Part shown: one piece after another, positions 1-7,374 of the stretch
Position numbering within the stretch: position 1 is the stretch's first letter
How the letters are laid out: each line of letters opens with the position of its first letter
NCBI RefSeq assembly: GCF_003003995.1
Contig: NZ_PVWF01000050.1
Coordinates: 1-38,445 of the forward strand
Origin: Pleurocapsa sp. CCALA 161
GTDB taxonomy: Bacteria; Cyanobacteriota; Cyanobacteriia; Cyanobacteriales; Xenococcaceae
Length of the DNA: 38,445 nt
Direction: 5' to 3'
Translations under genes and position numbers: made by a program
Notes under the pieces: generated by a model
Told to the model about the DNA's origin: nothing
Database searches by the model: none
Seen by the model: only the letters and a program-made list of their open reading frames with translations

Positions 1-6
1 GCGTTT

Positions 7-32
7 GCGGGGGACGAATCCCTCTCAACCGC
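7..32 (-). other. 5'-proximal RNA hairpin with UUCG loop
   Basis: Read on the minus strand, GCGG (32-29) pairs with CCGC (10-7), and GGGA (22-19) pairs with TCCC (14-11) around a TTCG tetraloop (18-15), leaving a 6-nt bulge. It lies a few bases after the start predicted from the promoter at 42-70. It would therefore be a 5'-end stem-loop of a leader or structured RNA continuing beyond the left edge. The identity of that RNA cannot be seen. Confidence 0.5.
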
Positions 33-41
33 GCATTTACC

Positions 42-70
42 AATATAGGGACTATTACAAGCTCTGTCAA
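42..70 (-). promoter_or_regulatory. Strong sigma70-type promoter firing leftward
   Basis: The minus strand has a perfect -35 hexamer TTGACA (70-65), a 17-bp spacer and a near-consensus -10 TATATT (47-42). Transcription would begin near position 35 and leave the window to the left. Such a good match usually drives stable RNA or a highly expressed gene. The target lies outside the window. Confidence 0.7.
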
Positions 71-162
71 CCCCTTGGAAGAAAATAATTTTAAATTATT
101 TCTTTTTTACGCCTAAAATGCTTCTGGGTATGACTTTGAAGGATTTTGAAAAGTTTATCTGG

Positions 163-1446
163 TTACTGCCGAATATTTTTGAATTGCTCTTGAGCTGAAG
201 CAAAAGATTTTTTCATCACAGACTGAATTTTCTTTGCGTCAGGTTTTTTGCCTCCCATTAAGTCGCCGAAATAGACACAAGCACCTTCTCCGAGTGACCA
301 AGTGTAAGCCGCTGCCCAAGATGCAGCAAGAACACTACCAAAACCTGGAATGAATTTAACTAATTCTCGCCCAATCGCCTGAGCAAAAAAACCACCAGCG
401 ATCGCACTGGCAATTCCTCCAGCCTGAGAAGGAGATAAAGTCTGTCCATACAGTTTACCTAACAACCCAACTAGGGATATTTGCAAAGCAGTTAATACTG
501 GCATCGTCGTAAAGGGTAAAGGAACAGCAGCTAAAGTAGCCGCCATAGTGGAAAATGCTACTAGATAGCGTCGGGCTGTATCACGGTAAAGATTACCCAG
601 TTCTTCACTAACGTTATTGTCCAGTAATTGATGGATTGTTCTCGATTCAGCTTCGGGGAGTAATTCCGCTAGAGCTTCAGTGAATGCCTCTAAGCCGTAG
701 AAAGTGGGATTAAAACCATCTTCTTCGAGGGTAAAGTCAACTAATACAGAGCGGTAGCTTTGCTTGCCGTAGGTATCACCTAGTTCATTTAAATCTTGTT
801 GAATTGCCTGAAATGCTCGTTTAACTGTTTCATAGTTTGGAGGATATTCTGGATGATCTGCCACGTCAGCGGGATAAACTTCGTGCAGACAAGTAACTGC
901 CAGCAAACAAGGTATGTTGGGATATTCTTGGCGCAATTGTTTGGCTATCTGTCGCAAAGTTTCGGTGGCAAAGTCAGTAATTTTTACTGTAAGAATAAAA
1001 ATTCTAGCGCGTTGAGTATCTTGGTCTAGTTCTGCTTTAAGTTCTTGAATAATATTTTGAGTATTTTGATTAATATCTCCCAAGCCAACGGTATCGGTGA
1101 ATATCAAGAGAGGAAGATCTTCAGAAGGATAAGCGTATCTTTCTGTATTTTGAGTATGGGGACGAAAACCCTGACCAATAATTTCCGCAGATACTCCTGT
1201 TAAACCGCGAATAATTGAACTTTTGCCCGCTTGAGGCTTACCGATTAATAGAGCCTCGGTTGTTGGCAACTTGTCTCTGACGCTAGTAAGTATTTCAGCA
1301 ACTTGTTCATCGCTGATATTAAACCAACTGGTGGCTTTTCTAGCAACACTATTGGTCGGCAGGAATTTTTTGAGCCATCTTGTAGCATCATCTACATTTT
1401 TTGATGCTCGATCTTGCCAATCATTCAACCAGGAAAATTTGCTCAT
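163..1446 (-). CDS. P-loop GTPase with hydrophobic C-terminal (DUF697-like) domain
   Basis: A 427-residue protein with a P-loop GTPase domain in the N-terminal half. The Walker A motif is at residues 69-77 (GKPQAGKSS), and DTVG serves as the G3 switch. The G4 position, normally N/TKxD, reads TCLHE in an otherwise typical beta-strand context, so guanine specificity may be altered. From about residue 295 come alanine- and glycine-rich hydrophobic helices like the DUF697/YcjF region, which suggests membrane association. The ATG start is clear. The 112-residue gene upstream on the same strand ends 23 bp before it, so the two are probably co-transcribed. Relatives are annotated only as GTPase or DUF697 proteins; the cellular role is unknown. 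Confidence 0.8.
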   Translation of the reverse strand: MSKFSWLNDWQDRASKNVDDATRWLKKFLPTNSVARKATSWFNISDEQVAEILTSVRDKLPTTEALLIGKPQAGKSSIIRGLTGVSAEIIGQGFRPHTQNTERYAYPSEDLPLLIFTDTVGLGDINQNTQNIIQELKAELDQDTQRARIFILTVKITDFATETLRQIAKQLRQEYPNIPCLLAVTCLHEVYPADVADHPEYPPNYETVKRAFQAIQQDLNELGDTYGKQSYRSVLVDFTLEEDGFNPTFYGLEAFTEALAELLPEAESRTIHQLLDNNVSEELGNLYRDTARRYLVAFSTMAATLAAVPLPFTTMPVLTALQISLVGLLGKLYGQTLSPSQAGGIASAIAGGFFAQAIGRELVKFIPGFGSVLAASWAAAYTWSLGEGACVYFGDLMGGKKPDAKKIQSVMKKSFASAQEQFKNIRQ

Positions 1447-1469
1447 CTCTAGCAGCTAAGTTACAAAAA

Positions 1470-1808
1470 TTATGCGCCACAGCAACGATCTATACCTAAA
1501 CTATCTAAAATTAAATCGCTGACGGCATTAGCAACAGCAAATTCACTGTAAAAACTGCGACTAAAATCAAAAGCTCGCATTTCGGCAATGATAGCTATTA
1601 CTAGTGAACCCAAATCGTTTTCTCCTTCCATACGTTGACGAACAAATATTTTGGCTGCTTTTTCTGCTATTTTGCCATTAACCAGCTCGGGCAAGAATTC
1701 TTCATCTAACCAAGTATGCAAAGACTCCCTCAGCCATACTTCTTCTTTCTCAGGGTACTGTAAGTTAGGTAAAGTTATAGGAGCGATGGGTTCAGCAGGA
1801 TCAGTCAT
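1470..1808 (-). CDS. Conserved small protein of unknown function
   Basis: A 112-residue acidic soluble protein with no signal peptide or membrane segment. It looks mostly helical, with an N-terminal proline-rich stretch (PAEPIAPITLPN) and a CysCys pair near the C-terminus (DRCCGA). No family is recognised. It precedes the GTPase gene by 23 bp on the same strand, which suggests one transcript and possibly a shared function. The ATG at 1808 is the only good start. It is probably a real gene because its frame is open and the short spacing to the next gene is operon-like. Confidence 0.65.
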   Translation of the reverse strand: MTDPAEPIAPITLPNLQYPEKEEVWLRESLHTWLDEEFLPELVNGKIAEKAAKIFVRQRMEGENDLGSLVIAIIAEMRAFDFSRSFYSEFAVANAVSDLILDSLGIDRCCGA

Positions 1809-1932
1809 TGTAGTTAGTTTGGTTGAACTGGATTTAAAAAGTCAATGATCAACTATGAGCTACTAATCAATTAATAGAGGTATTTTCTTATTTAAGCATC
1901 TCTATTTAGAAATAGATAATTAAAGTAAAAGC

Positions 1933-2508
1933 ATGGAATTTGATCTTCCTTCAATTGTGGATAGATACAGCCAAGGTTATTTTTTAATGGCAGGAGATGA
2001 TGATCGCTTGGACTGGTATTCTAGTCGTCAGCGTACCTTAATTCCCTTAGGCGATCGCTTTCGCTATCCGAAATCTTTACAAAGAGTACTTAATCAAGAA
2101 CGCTTTTCTGTAGCAATTAACCGTGATTTTAAAGCAGTTTGCTCAGGCTGTAGCGATCGCGAGAGTACTTGGATTTCTGAGGAACTAAAGGAGATTTATT
2201 TGGCTTTACACCAAGCTGGCTATGCCCATAGCTTTGAGACTTGGAAGGGAGATGAGTTAGCTGGAGGAATTCTAGGTATTGCGATCAAAGGCGCTTTTAT
2301 TGGCGAATCAATGTTTTATCGCCTTCCAGAAGGGTCGAAAGTGGCGATGGTGAAGCTAGTGGAGCATTTGAGATCAAGGGAATATGTCGTGTTTGATGCT
2401 CAATTACAAAACCCCCATTTAGAACGTTTCGGCTCGATTATTGTTAGTTCGGGACAATATCAAAAAATGCTGCATCAAGCCATGTGCCGAAACTGTGTTT
2501 TTGTCTAA
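1933..2508 (+). CDS. aat: Leucyl/phenylalanyl-tRNA-protein transferase
   Basis: A 191-residue enzyme that transfers Leu or Phe from aminoacyl-tRNA to proteins with N-terminal Lys or Arg, tagging them for ClpS/ClpAP degradation (N-degron pathway). The family signature is visible in order: a Tyr/Phe-rich N-terminus (YSQGYFLMAG), a W-x-S-x-x-x-R segment (WYSSRQR), the substrate-site segment ETW, then the hallmark GGILGIAIKGAFIGESMF, followed by DAQLQNPHLERFGS. The length is shorter than the E. coli enzyme (about 234 residues) but suits cyanobacterial members. It is divergent from the 1470-1808 gene, with 124 bp between them. An unusually long non-coding region follows. Confidence 0.9.
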   Translation: MEFDLPSIVDRYSQGYFLMAGDDDRLDWYSSRQRTLIPLGDRFRYPKSLQRVLNQERFSVAINRDFKAVCSGCSDRESTWISEELKEIYLALHQAGYAHSFETWKGDELAGGILGIAIKGAFIGESMFYRLPEGSKVAMVKLVEHLRSREYVVFDAQLQNPHLERFGSIIVSSGQYQKMLHQAMCRNCVFV

Positions 2509-2630
2509 ACCGATCAAATCATTGGCACTTACAAATATATTGCCCAATGCTAAAAATCGACCATGATATTATTTATTCATGAATCGCATCTTTAAGTTTA
2601 TTTGGTTTGTCTAGTTTATAAATTGGGTCA

Positions 2631-2730
2631 GAAAGAAGTAAAATCGGGCTAGGCTTTGAGAGACCTCCTTGAATTTTAGGACTTTAAAGACATAAGTTTG
2701 AAACTAACTAGCCTTCAAAATACTTCTTTC
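2631..2730 (+). ncRNA. Candidate structured RNA (or MITE-like inverted repeat)
   Basis: GAAAGAAGTA at 2631-2640 is perfectly complementary to TACTTCTTTC at 2721-2730. Inside, GGGCTAG (2646-2652) pairs with CTAGCCT (2708-2714), including one G-U pair, across a small internal loop. The result is a two-stage stem enclosing about 55 nt. Terminator-like hairpins follow on the plus strand 94 nt later, as expected for an RNA gene. No convincing promoter or target-site duplication is visible, so both an sRNA and a mobile inverted repeat remain possible. It matches no RNA family I can recognise by eye. Confidence 0.35.
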
Positions 2731-2823
2731 CACTGTCTTTTCGCAAACTTAACAAGACTTCCCAATGAAACAATTTGTAGCTTTAAATTCGAGAGCAAAG
2801 TGTTTAAGTAGTTTTCAATAATT

Positions 2824-2855
2824 GTGGTGTGAACTATCGCACAACAGCTTTTTTT
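2824..2855 (+). terminator. Rho-independent terminator in the aat-polA spacer
   Basis: An 8-bp stem (2824-2831 with 2838-2845, one mismatch and one G-U) with a 6-nt loop is followed after three bases by seven consecutive T (2849-2855). It reads on the plus strand. It could end an RNA transcribed from about 2630, or a long aat transcript. Confidence 0.6.
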
Positions 2856-2880
2856 GATAATATTTTAGATCTCGGCAGCT

Positions 2881-2911
2881 AGCCATATCTGGCAAAGATT
2901 ACGGCTTTTTT
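2881..2911 (+). terminator. Second terminator-like hairpin before polA
   Basis: AGCC (2881-2884) pairs with GGCT (2903-2906), and ATCT (2887-2890) with AGAT (2896-2899), around a 5-nt loop. Five T residues follow (2907-2911). It is weaker than the hairpin at 2824 and may act with it as a tandem terminator isolating polA from upstream transcription. Confidence 0.4.
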
Positions 2912-3010
2912 AGTGCTATTTGTTCTTTAAATAACTAGTAACAGCTAAATTAAGTCGCCTATTAGTTACCTTAATCTAAATGATGCGCTATTGTGTAGAT
3001 TCATAGCGGG

Positions 3011-3065
3011 AGGTACTTGCTAGAATCTTGCTTGGAAAGAAGGTTTGATGTACTTCTTTGTACCT
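3011..3065 (+). other. Nested hairpin in the presumptive polA leader
   Basis: AGGTAC (3011-3016) pairs with GTACCT (3060-3065). Inside it, AAAGAAG (3036-3042) pairs perfectly with CTTCTTT (3053-3059) around a 10-nt loop. No T tract follows, so this is not an obvious terminator. It lies 120 bp upstream of the polA ATG. Confidence 0.35.
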
Positions 3066-3185
3066 GTTGTTAATTTAGCATTCTTGACTTAGCAAAACAA
3101 GATATATTCACTAGTGTTTACAGTATTTAACAAGCTGAAATATTAGCTTGATTTAAATAAATCTTTTTATTCGCAATTAAATTGT

Positions 3186-6137
3186 ATGTCATCCATAGTC
3201 GTAGCCAAGTCCAGTTCAAATAATACTAAACCATTGTTAATTCTGCTGGATGGTCATTCTTTGGCGTTTCGGGCTTATTATGCCTTTAATAATTCTCGAA
3301 CAGAGCCTTTGGTGACTTCCCGAGGAGTTCCTACTAGCATTTGTTTTGGTTTTATCAATTCTTTAATACAGGTATTAGAAATAGAATCACCTCATTCTAT
3401 GGCGATCGCTTTTGATTTAAGTGAGGCAACTTTCCGTCATCAAGCTGATGGGAACTATAAAAGCGATCGCACCGAAACTCCCGCAGATTTTATTCCCGAC
3501 ATCAAAAACCTGCAAAAGCTACTTTTGGGCTTTAACTTGCTGATGCTGACTAAGGGGGGATACGAAGCAGATGACATCCTAGGTACTATTGCCACCAGAG
3601 CGAGTGAAGCGGGGTACAGGGTTAAAATTGTCACGGGCGATCGCGATTTATTCCAGATGGTAGATGATGAGAAAGGAATTAGCGTTCTCTATTTACACAA
3701 TCAAGCCTTTCGGCAATCAGCCACCAGCTATACTGAATTCGATCAGGCGGGGGTAATTGAAAAGATGGGGGTTACTCCTGAACAAATTGTCGACTACAAA
3801 GCGCTGTGTGGTGATAAATCGGACTGTATTCCAGGAGTTAAAGGAATCGGTGATAAAACAGCAGTAAAACTTTTGAAAGAGTATCAGACTTTATCTGGAG
3901 TATATGACAATTTAGACAAGATTAAAGGAGCAAACCAGAAAAAACTAGCTGAGGGAAAAAAAGAGGCTTGGCATTCTCAGTTTTTGGCTCAGATCGAAAC
4001 TAATGCCCCAATTGAAATTGACTTACAAGACTGTGAGTTAGTTGGTTTTGAACCAGAAGCTGTATTACCGCTACTGGAAGAATTAGAGCTAAAAAAAGCG
4101 ATTAAGAACCTGCATAAGCTACAGGTAAAACTTGGTGGAGAAGGAGAAATTAAACAGATTGAGGTTTTACCCTCTGGGGTTAAAAATAATAGCAATGGTC
4201 AATTATCTTTATTCGACAAAATTGAACCCAAAGTACCACAAGAACTATTCAAGCCAGAGTTAAACACCCAGATTATCGACACCCAAGAGAAGCTCAAGCA
4301 ACTGGTTAAAACTCTAAAGCAGCATACCGATCCTCAAAAGCCTGTAGCTTGGGATACAGAGACTAATTCTTTAGCAACCCATTTAGCCGAATTAGTTGGT
4401 ATTGGTTGTTGCTGGGGTGATTACCCTGCGGGTACGCTTGGCGATCGCGATCCAGATATTGCCTACATACCTCTAGCTCACACAGCAGGAACACAGCTAG
4501 ATAAAAAGTTAGTTTTAGATACCCTCAAGCCGATCTTGGAAAGCGATCGCTTTCCCAAGGCTTTCCAAAACGCCAAGTTTGATCGCTTGGTATTACATCA
4601 CCAAGGAATTAACTTAGAGGGAGTGGTGTTCGATACGATGCTGGCAAGTTATGTCTTAGATCCTGAAAAAACTCATAATTTGGCAGATCTATCTGAGCGT
4701 TATGGCTTGGAAAATAAGGCAAAAAGCTATAAAGATTTAGGTATACCCAAAGGGAAAACTATTGCTGATTTAGACATTGATGTAGTTGCTGATTACTGCG
4801 GATTGGATGCCTATGCAACCTACTATCTTGTGGATAAGCTGAAAGTCAAATTAAGAGAAGTTCCAGAACTAGAAAAGCTGCTATTGGATGTAGAACAACC
4901 TTTAGAACCTGTGTTGGCGACAATGGAAAATACAGGCATTAGATTAGATACCAAATATCTCCAGCAGTTTGCTCAACAGCTAAATCAAGACTTATTCAAG
5001 CTTGAACAGGATACTTATCAAGCAGCAGGAGAGGAATTTAATTTAAGTTCCCCAAAACAGTTAAGTGTAATCCTGTTTGAGAAATTAGGGCTTGATCTTA
5101 AGAAATCCCGCAAAACCAAAACAGGTTATTCCACCAATCAACAGGTACTAGAAAAGCTGCGGGGAGATCATCCTGTAATCGACAATATGCTAGAGTACCG
5201 AACTTTAGCTAAACTTAAATCTACTTACGTTGATGCTTTACCTGCTCTAGTGAGAAAGTCCACAGGAAGGCTACATACAGACTTTAATCAATCAGTCGTT
5301 GCTACAGGCAGATTATCCTCTTCTAATCCTAATCTGCAAAACATTCCCATCCGTACCGAGTTTTCGCGCCAGATTCGTCAGGCGTTTATTCCCGAAGAGG
5401 GTTGGTTACTAGTTGCTGCTGACTATTCCCAAATTGAACTAAGAATTTTGGCTCATCTTAGCCAAGAGCCTGTTTTAATAGATGCTTACTGTAATGGGAA
5501 AGATGTTCATAAGGTAACGGCACAACTGCTGTTTGATAAATTAGACATTACTTCAGAAGAAAGACGTTTAGGTAAAATTATTAACTTTGGCGTAATTTAT
5601 GGCATGGGAGCGCAAAGATTTTCCCGTGAATCTGGTTTTAAAACTGATGTTGGTAAAAAGTTTATTGAAAAATATCGTGAGCAATATGCCCATGTGTTTG
5701 GGTATCTAGAAAATGTCAAAAAACAGGCGATCGCTTTAGGTTATGTTCAGACAATTTTAGGTAGAAGACGTTACGTTAATTTATTTAGCGACAGTCTTAA
5801 AATGCTGCGGGGAAGCGATCCAGCAGTAATTAATTTAGATCATTTAGATTACAGCTATAACGATGCTCAAACCTTAAGAGCAGCAGCTAATGCGCCGATC
5901 CAGGGTTCTAGTGCAGATATTATTAAGCTGGCGATGATTAAGCTACAGAATATCTTAAAAGACTATCAAGCTAGGTTATTACTACAGGTGCATGACGAAT
6001 TAGTACTAGAAGTTCCCCCTGAAGAATGGCAACAATTACAGCCGATCATTAAATCCACTATGGAAAATGCTGTTCAGTTAAGCATTCCTTTGGCAGTGGA
6101 TATTAATGCAGGTAAAAACTGGATGGAAGCAAAATAA
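3186..6137 (+). CDS. polA: DNA polymerase I
   Basis: A 983-residue polymerase for Okazaki-fragment maturation and repair. Three modules are complete. The N-terminal 5' nuclease (about 15-310) has LLDGHSLAFRAYYAF and KALCGDKSDCIPGVKGIGDKTA. The proofreading 3'-5' exonuclease has D390 and E392 in DTET, then NAKFD and DYCGLDAY. The family A polymerase has motif A with D746 (DYSQIELR), motif B (RRLGKIINFGVIYGMGA) and motif C H936-D937-E938. Intact exonuclease acids indicate active proofreading, unlike Taq polymerase. There is a short Ser-rich N-terminal extension and a linker near residues 325-360. The ATG at 3186 is the natural start, although no strong ribosome-binding site is seen. Confidence 0.97.
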   Translation: MSSIVVAKSSSNNTKPLLILLDGHSLAFRAYYAFNNSRTEPLVTSRGVPTSICFGFINSLIQVLEIESPHSMAIAFDLSEATFRHQADGNYKSDRTETPADFIPDIKNLQKLLLGFNLLMLTKGGYEADDILGTIATRASEAGYRVKIVTGDRDLFQMVDDEKGISVLYLHNQAFRQSATSYTEFDQAGVIEKMGVTPEQIVDYKALCGDKSDCIPGVKGIGDKTAVKLLKEYQTLSGVYDNLDKIKGANQKKLAEGKKEAWHSQFLAQIETNAPIEIDLQDCELVGFEPEAVLPLLEELELKKAIKNLHKLQVKLGGEGEIKQIEVLPSGVKNNSNGQLSLFDKIEPKVPQELFKPELNTQIIDTQEKLKQLVKTLKQHTDPQKPVAWDTETNSLATHLAELVGIGCCWGDYPAGTLGDRDPDIAYIPLAHTAGTQLDKKLVLDTLKPILESDRFPKAFQNAKFDRLVLHHQGINLEGVVFDTMLASYVLDPEKTHNLADLSERYGLENKAKSYKDLGIPKGKTIADLDIDVVADYCGLDAYATYYLVDKLKVKLREVPELEKLLLDVEQPLEPVLATMENTGIRLDTKYLQQFAQQLNQDLFKLEQDTYQAAGEEFNLSSPKQLSVILFEKLGLDLKKSRKTKTGYSTNQQVLEKLRGDHPVIDNMLEYRTLAKLKSTYVDALPALVRKSTGRLHTDFNQSVVATGRLSSSNPNLQNIPIRTEFSRQIRQAFIPEEGWLLVAADYSQIELRILAHLSQEPVLIDAYCNGKDVHKVTAQLLFDKLDITSEERRLGKIINFGVIYGMGAQRFSRESGFKTDVGKKFIEKYREQYAHVFGYLENVKKQAIALGYVQTILGRRRYVNLFSDSLKMLRGSDPAVINLDHLDYSYNDAQTLRAAANAPIQGSSADIIKLAMIKLQNILKDYQARLLLQVHDELVLEVPPEEWQQLQPIIKSTMENAVQLSIPLAVDINAGKNWMEAK

Positions 6138-6145
6138 AATGTTTA

Positions 6146-6174
6146 TTTAGGTTAAACCTTAGGTTTAACCTAAA
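6146..6174. terminator. Perfect 13-bp inverted repeat between convergent genes
   Basis: TTTAGGTTAAACC (6146-6158) and its exact complement (6162-6174) flank a TTA loop. It begins 9 bp after the polA stop and 13 bp before the end of the convergent TPR gene, so it can serve both strands. The sequence beyond it is T-rich only when read on the minus strand (complement of 6131-6145). Confidence 0.6.
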
Positions 6175-6186
6175 CCACTCGTCGCT

Positions 6187-7365
6187 CTATAGCTTGGCGA
6201 TCTGCTGCTGAAAATACTCGACTTTATAATCTAGCGCTTGAGCTAATTTTAAAGCTTGCTGAAAATACTGCTTGGCTTGTGTTTTTCGCTCTGATTTTAA
6301 ATATATTTTGCCCAATGTATCATAAGTATTGATTAAGCCATAATGATTATAAGACTGGCGTTGTATTGTCAGTAGCTGAGTAAAAGTGGCGATCGCTTTT
6401 TTTTCTTGTCTCTCTTTGAGATACAGTTTTCCCAGACTGTCTAAGGCATCATCGGCGATCGCTAATTGTTGGGTTGTGGAAGCTAATCTAAATCCTCGCT
6501 CATAAGCTTCAATAGCTTTGGGAGTTTGAGTTAAAGTTTGATAGTCATGGGCGATCGCCAATTCTAATTTAGCCACTTGAGCTAGTTTTTTAACCGCAGT
6601 ATAGTTTTCAATTAAACGCTCTCTAGTGGCTATAGCTGGGGCAATTTGATTAGTGCGGTCGTAGAGATTGATTAAAGTATTTAAATAGAAATTAACTTGC
6701 TCTGAATTAGATTTTGATTCAGCCAAAGTCAATAATTCTTGATAGGTTTTGGCTGCTGATGAATAGTTAAATTTGGCTATATAAAGTTCCCCTAAAGTTT
6801 TAAGGTTTGCTTCAACTGCAACTAAATTCTTTTGCTGTTTATTGTTGCTCAGGATTTGTTGATAAATAGCGATCGCCTGCTCTGGATATTTTATCTGTTG
6901 ATAGGCTATAGCAAAGCGTTCTAGTAATTTAGAATCTAAATCGGCAATAGTTATTTTTTTCTCGATCCCCATTAAACGATTAGCAATATTTCGTAGATCC
7001 CCAGCTCGGTTTTCTTGCCAAGCGATCGCGCCAACTTTACCTAGAGCTTCAATTTCCACTTCGGTATTAATAGCGCGAGCAAGTTTTAATTGGCGGTAGA
7101 ATAGTTCAAATGATCTATTTGTATTCCCTTGCTGCAACTCTTGCGTTGCGGTTTGTTCCAGCCGTTCAATCTCCTGCTTAAGGCGATAAATTTCAAAGGA
7201 AGATAGCTGCCGTTTACCATAACCATCAGGAATTAAAGGATCGCGAGAATCTACTCCCGTTTGTAAAGGATTAGCTATCTGGGATTGAGCCAATAATTTT
7301 TGCGTAGCTAAAAGATTAATACTTCCCGCCAAGAAACAGCTCAATACAACCTTCCAACTATTCAC
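6187..7365 (-). CDS. Secreted or membrane-tethered TPR-repeat protein
   Basis: A 392-residue protein. The first ~26 residues form a Sec-type signal (SWKVVLSCFLAGSINLLATQKLLAQ), so it probably acts in the periplasm or at a membrane. After a short linker with a helical stretch (residues 56-85), the rest is a run of degenerate tetratricopeptide repeats, recognisable by units such as QAIAIYQQIL, AAKTYQELL, AIEAYERGF, AIATFTQLL and AKQYFQQAL. TPR arrays bind partner proteins; no catalytic motif is present. The start is GTG at 7365, chosen because AGGAG lies 6 bases upstream. That Shine-Dalgarno overlaps the topoisomerase stop codon (TAGGAG), so translation of the two genes is probably coupled. Function is unknown. 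Confidence 0.8.
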   Translation of the reverse strand: MNSWKVVLSCFLAGSINLLATQKLLAQSQIANPLQTGVDSRDPLIPDGYGKRQLSSFEIYRLKQEIERLEQTATQELQQGNTNRSFELFYRQLKLARAINTEVEIEALGKVGAIAWQENRAGDLRNIANRLMGIEKKITIADLDSKLLERFAIAYQQIKYPEQAIAIYQQILSNNKQQKNLVAVEANLKTLGELYIAKFNYSSAAKTYQELLTLAESKSNSEQVNFYLNTLINLYDRTNQIAPAIATRERLIENYTAVKKLAQVAKLELAIAHDYQTLTQTPKAIEAYERGFRLASTTQQLAIADDALDSLGKLYLKERQEKKAIATFTQLLTIQRQSYNHYGLINTYDTLGKIYLKSERKTQAKQYFQQALKLAQALDYKVEYFQQQIAKL

Positions 7366-7374
7366 TTATTACTC

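Larger units (their letters stand above)
2509..3185 (+). other. 677-bp gene-free spacer between aat and polA
   Basis: No coding frame of credible length is present. From left to right it holds a roughly 100-nt inverted-repeat structure (2631-2730), two terminator-like hairpins with T tracts (2824-2855 and 2881-2911) and a nested hairpin (3011-3065) in what would be the polA leader. The number of hairpins exceeds that in other spacers here. This suggests one or more small RNAs or a regulated leader rather than plain filler. Confidence 0.5.

Noticed and set aside
1-34. Possible 3' end of a tRNA (GACGAATCCCTCTC resembles a T-arm)
   Set aside because: The T-loop consensus TTCGAAT is not met, and no acceptor stem or anticodon arm can be formed at the window edge. 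The minus-strand promoter plus hairpin explains the sequence better.
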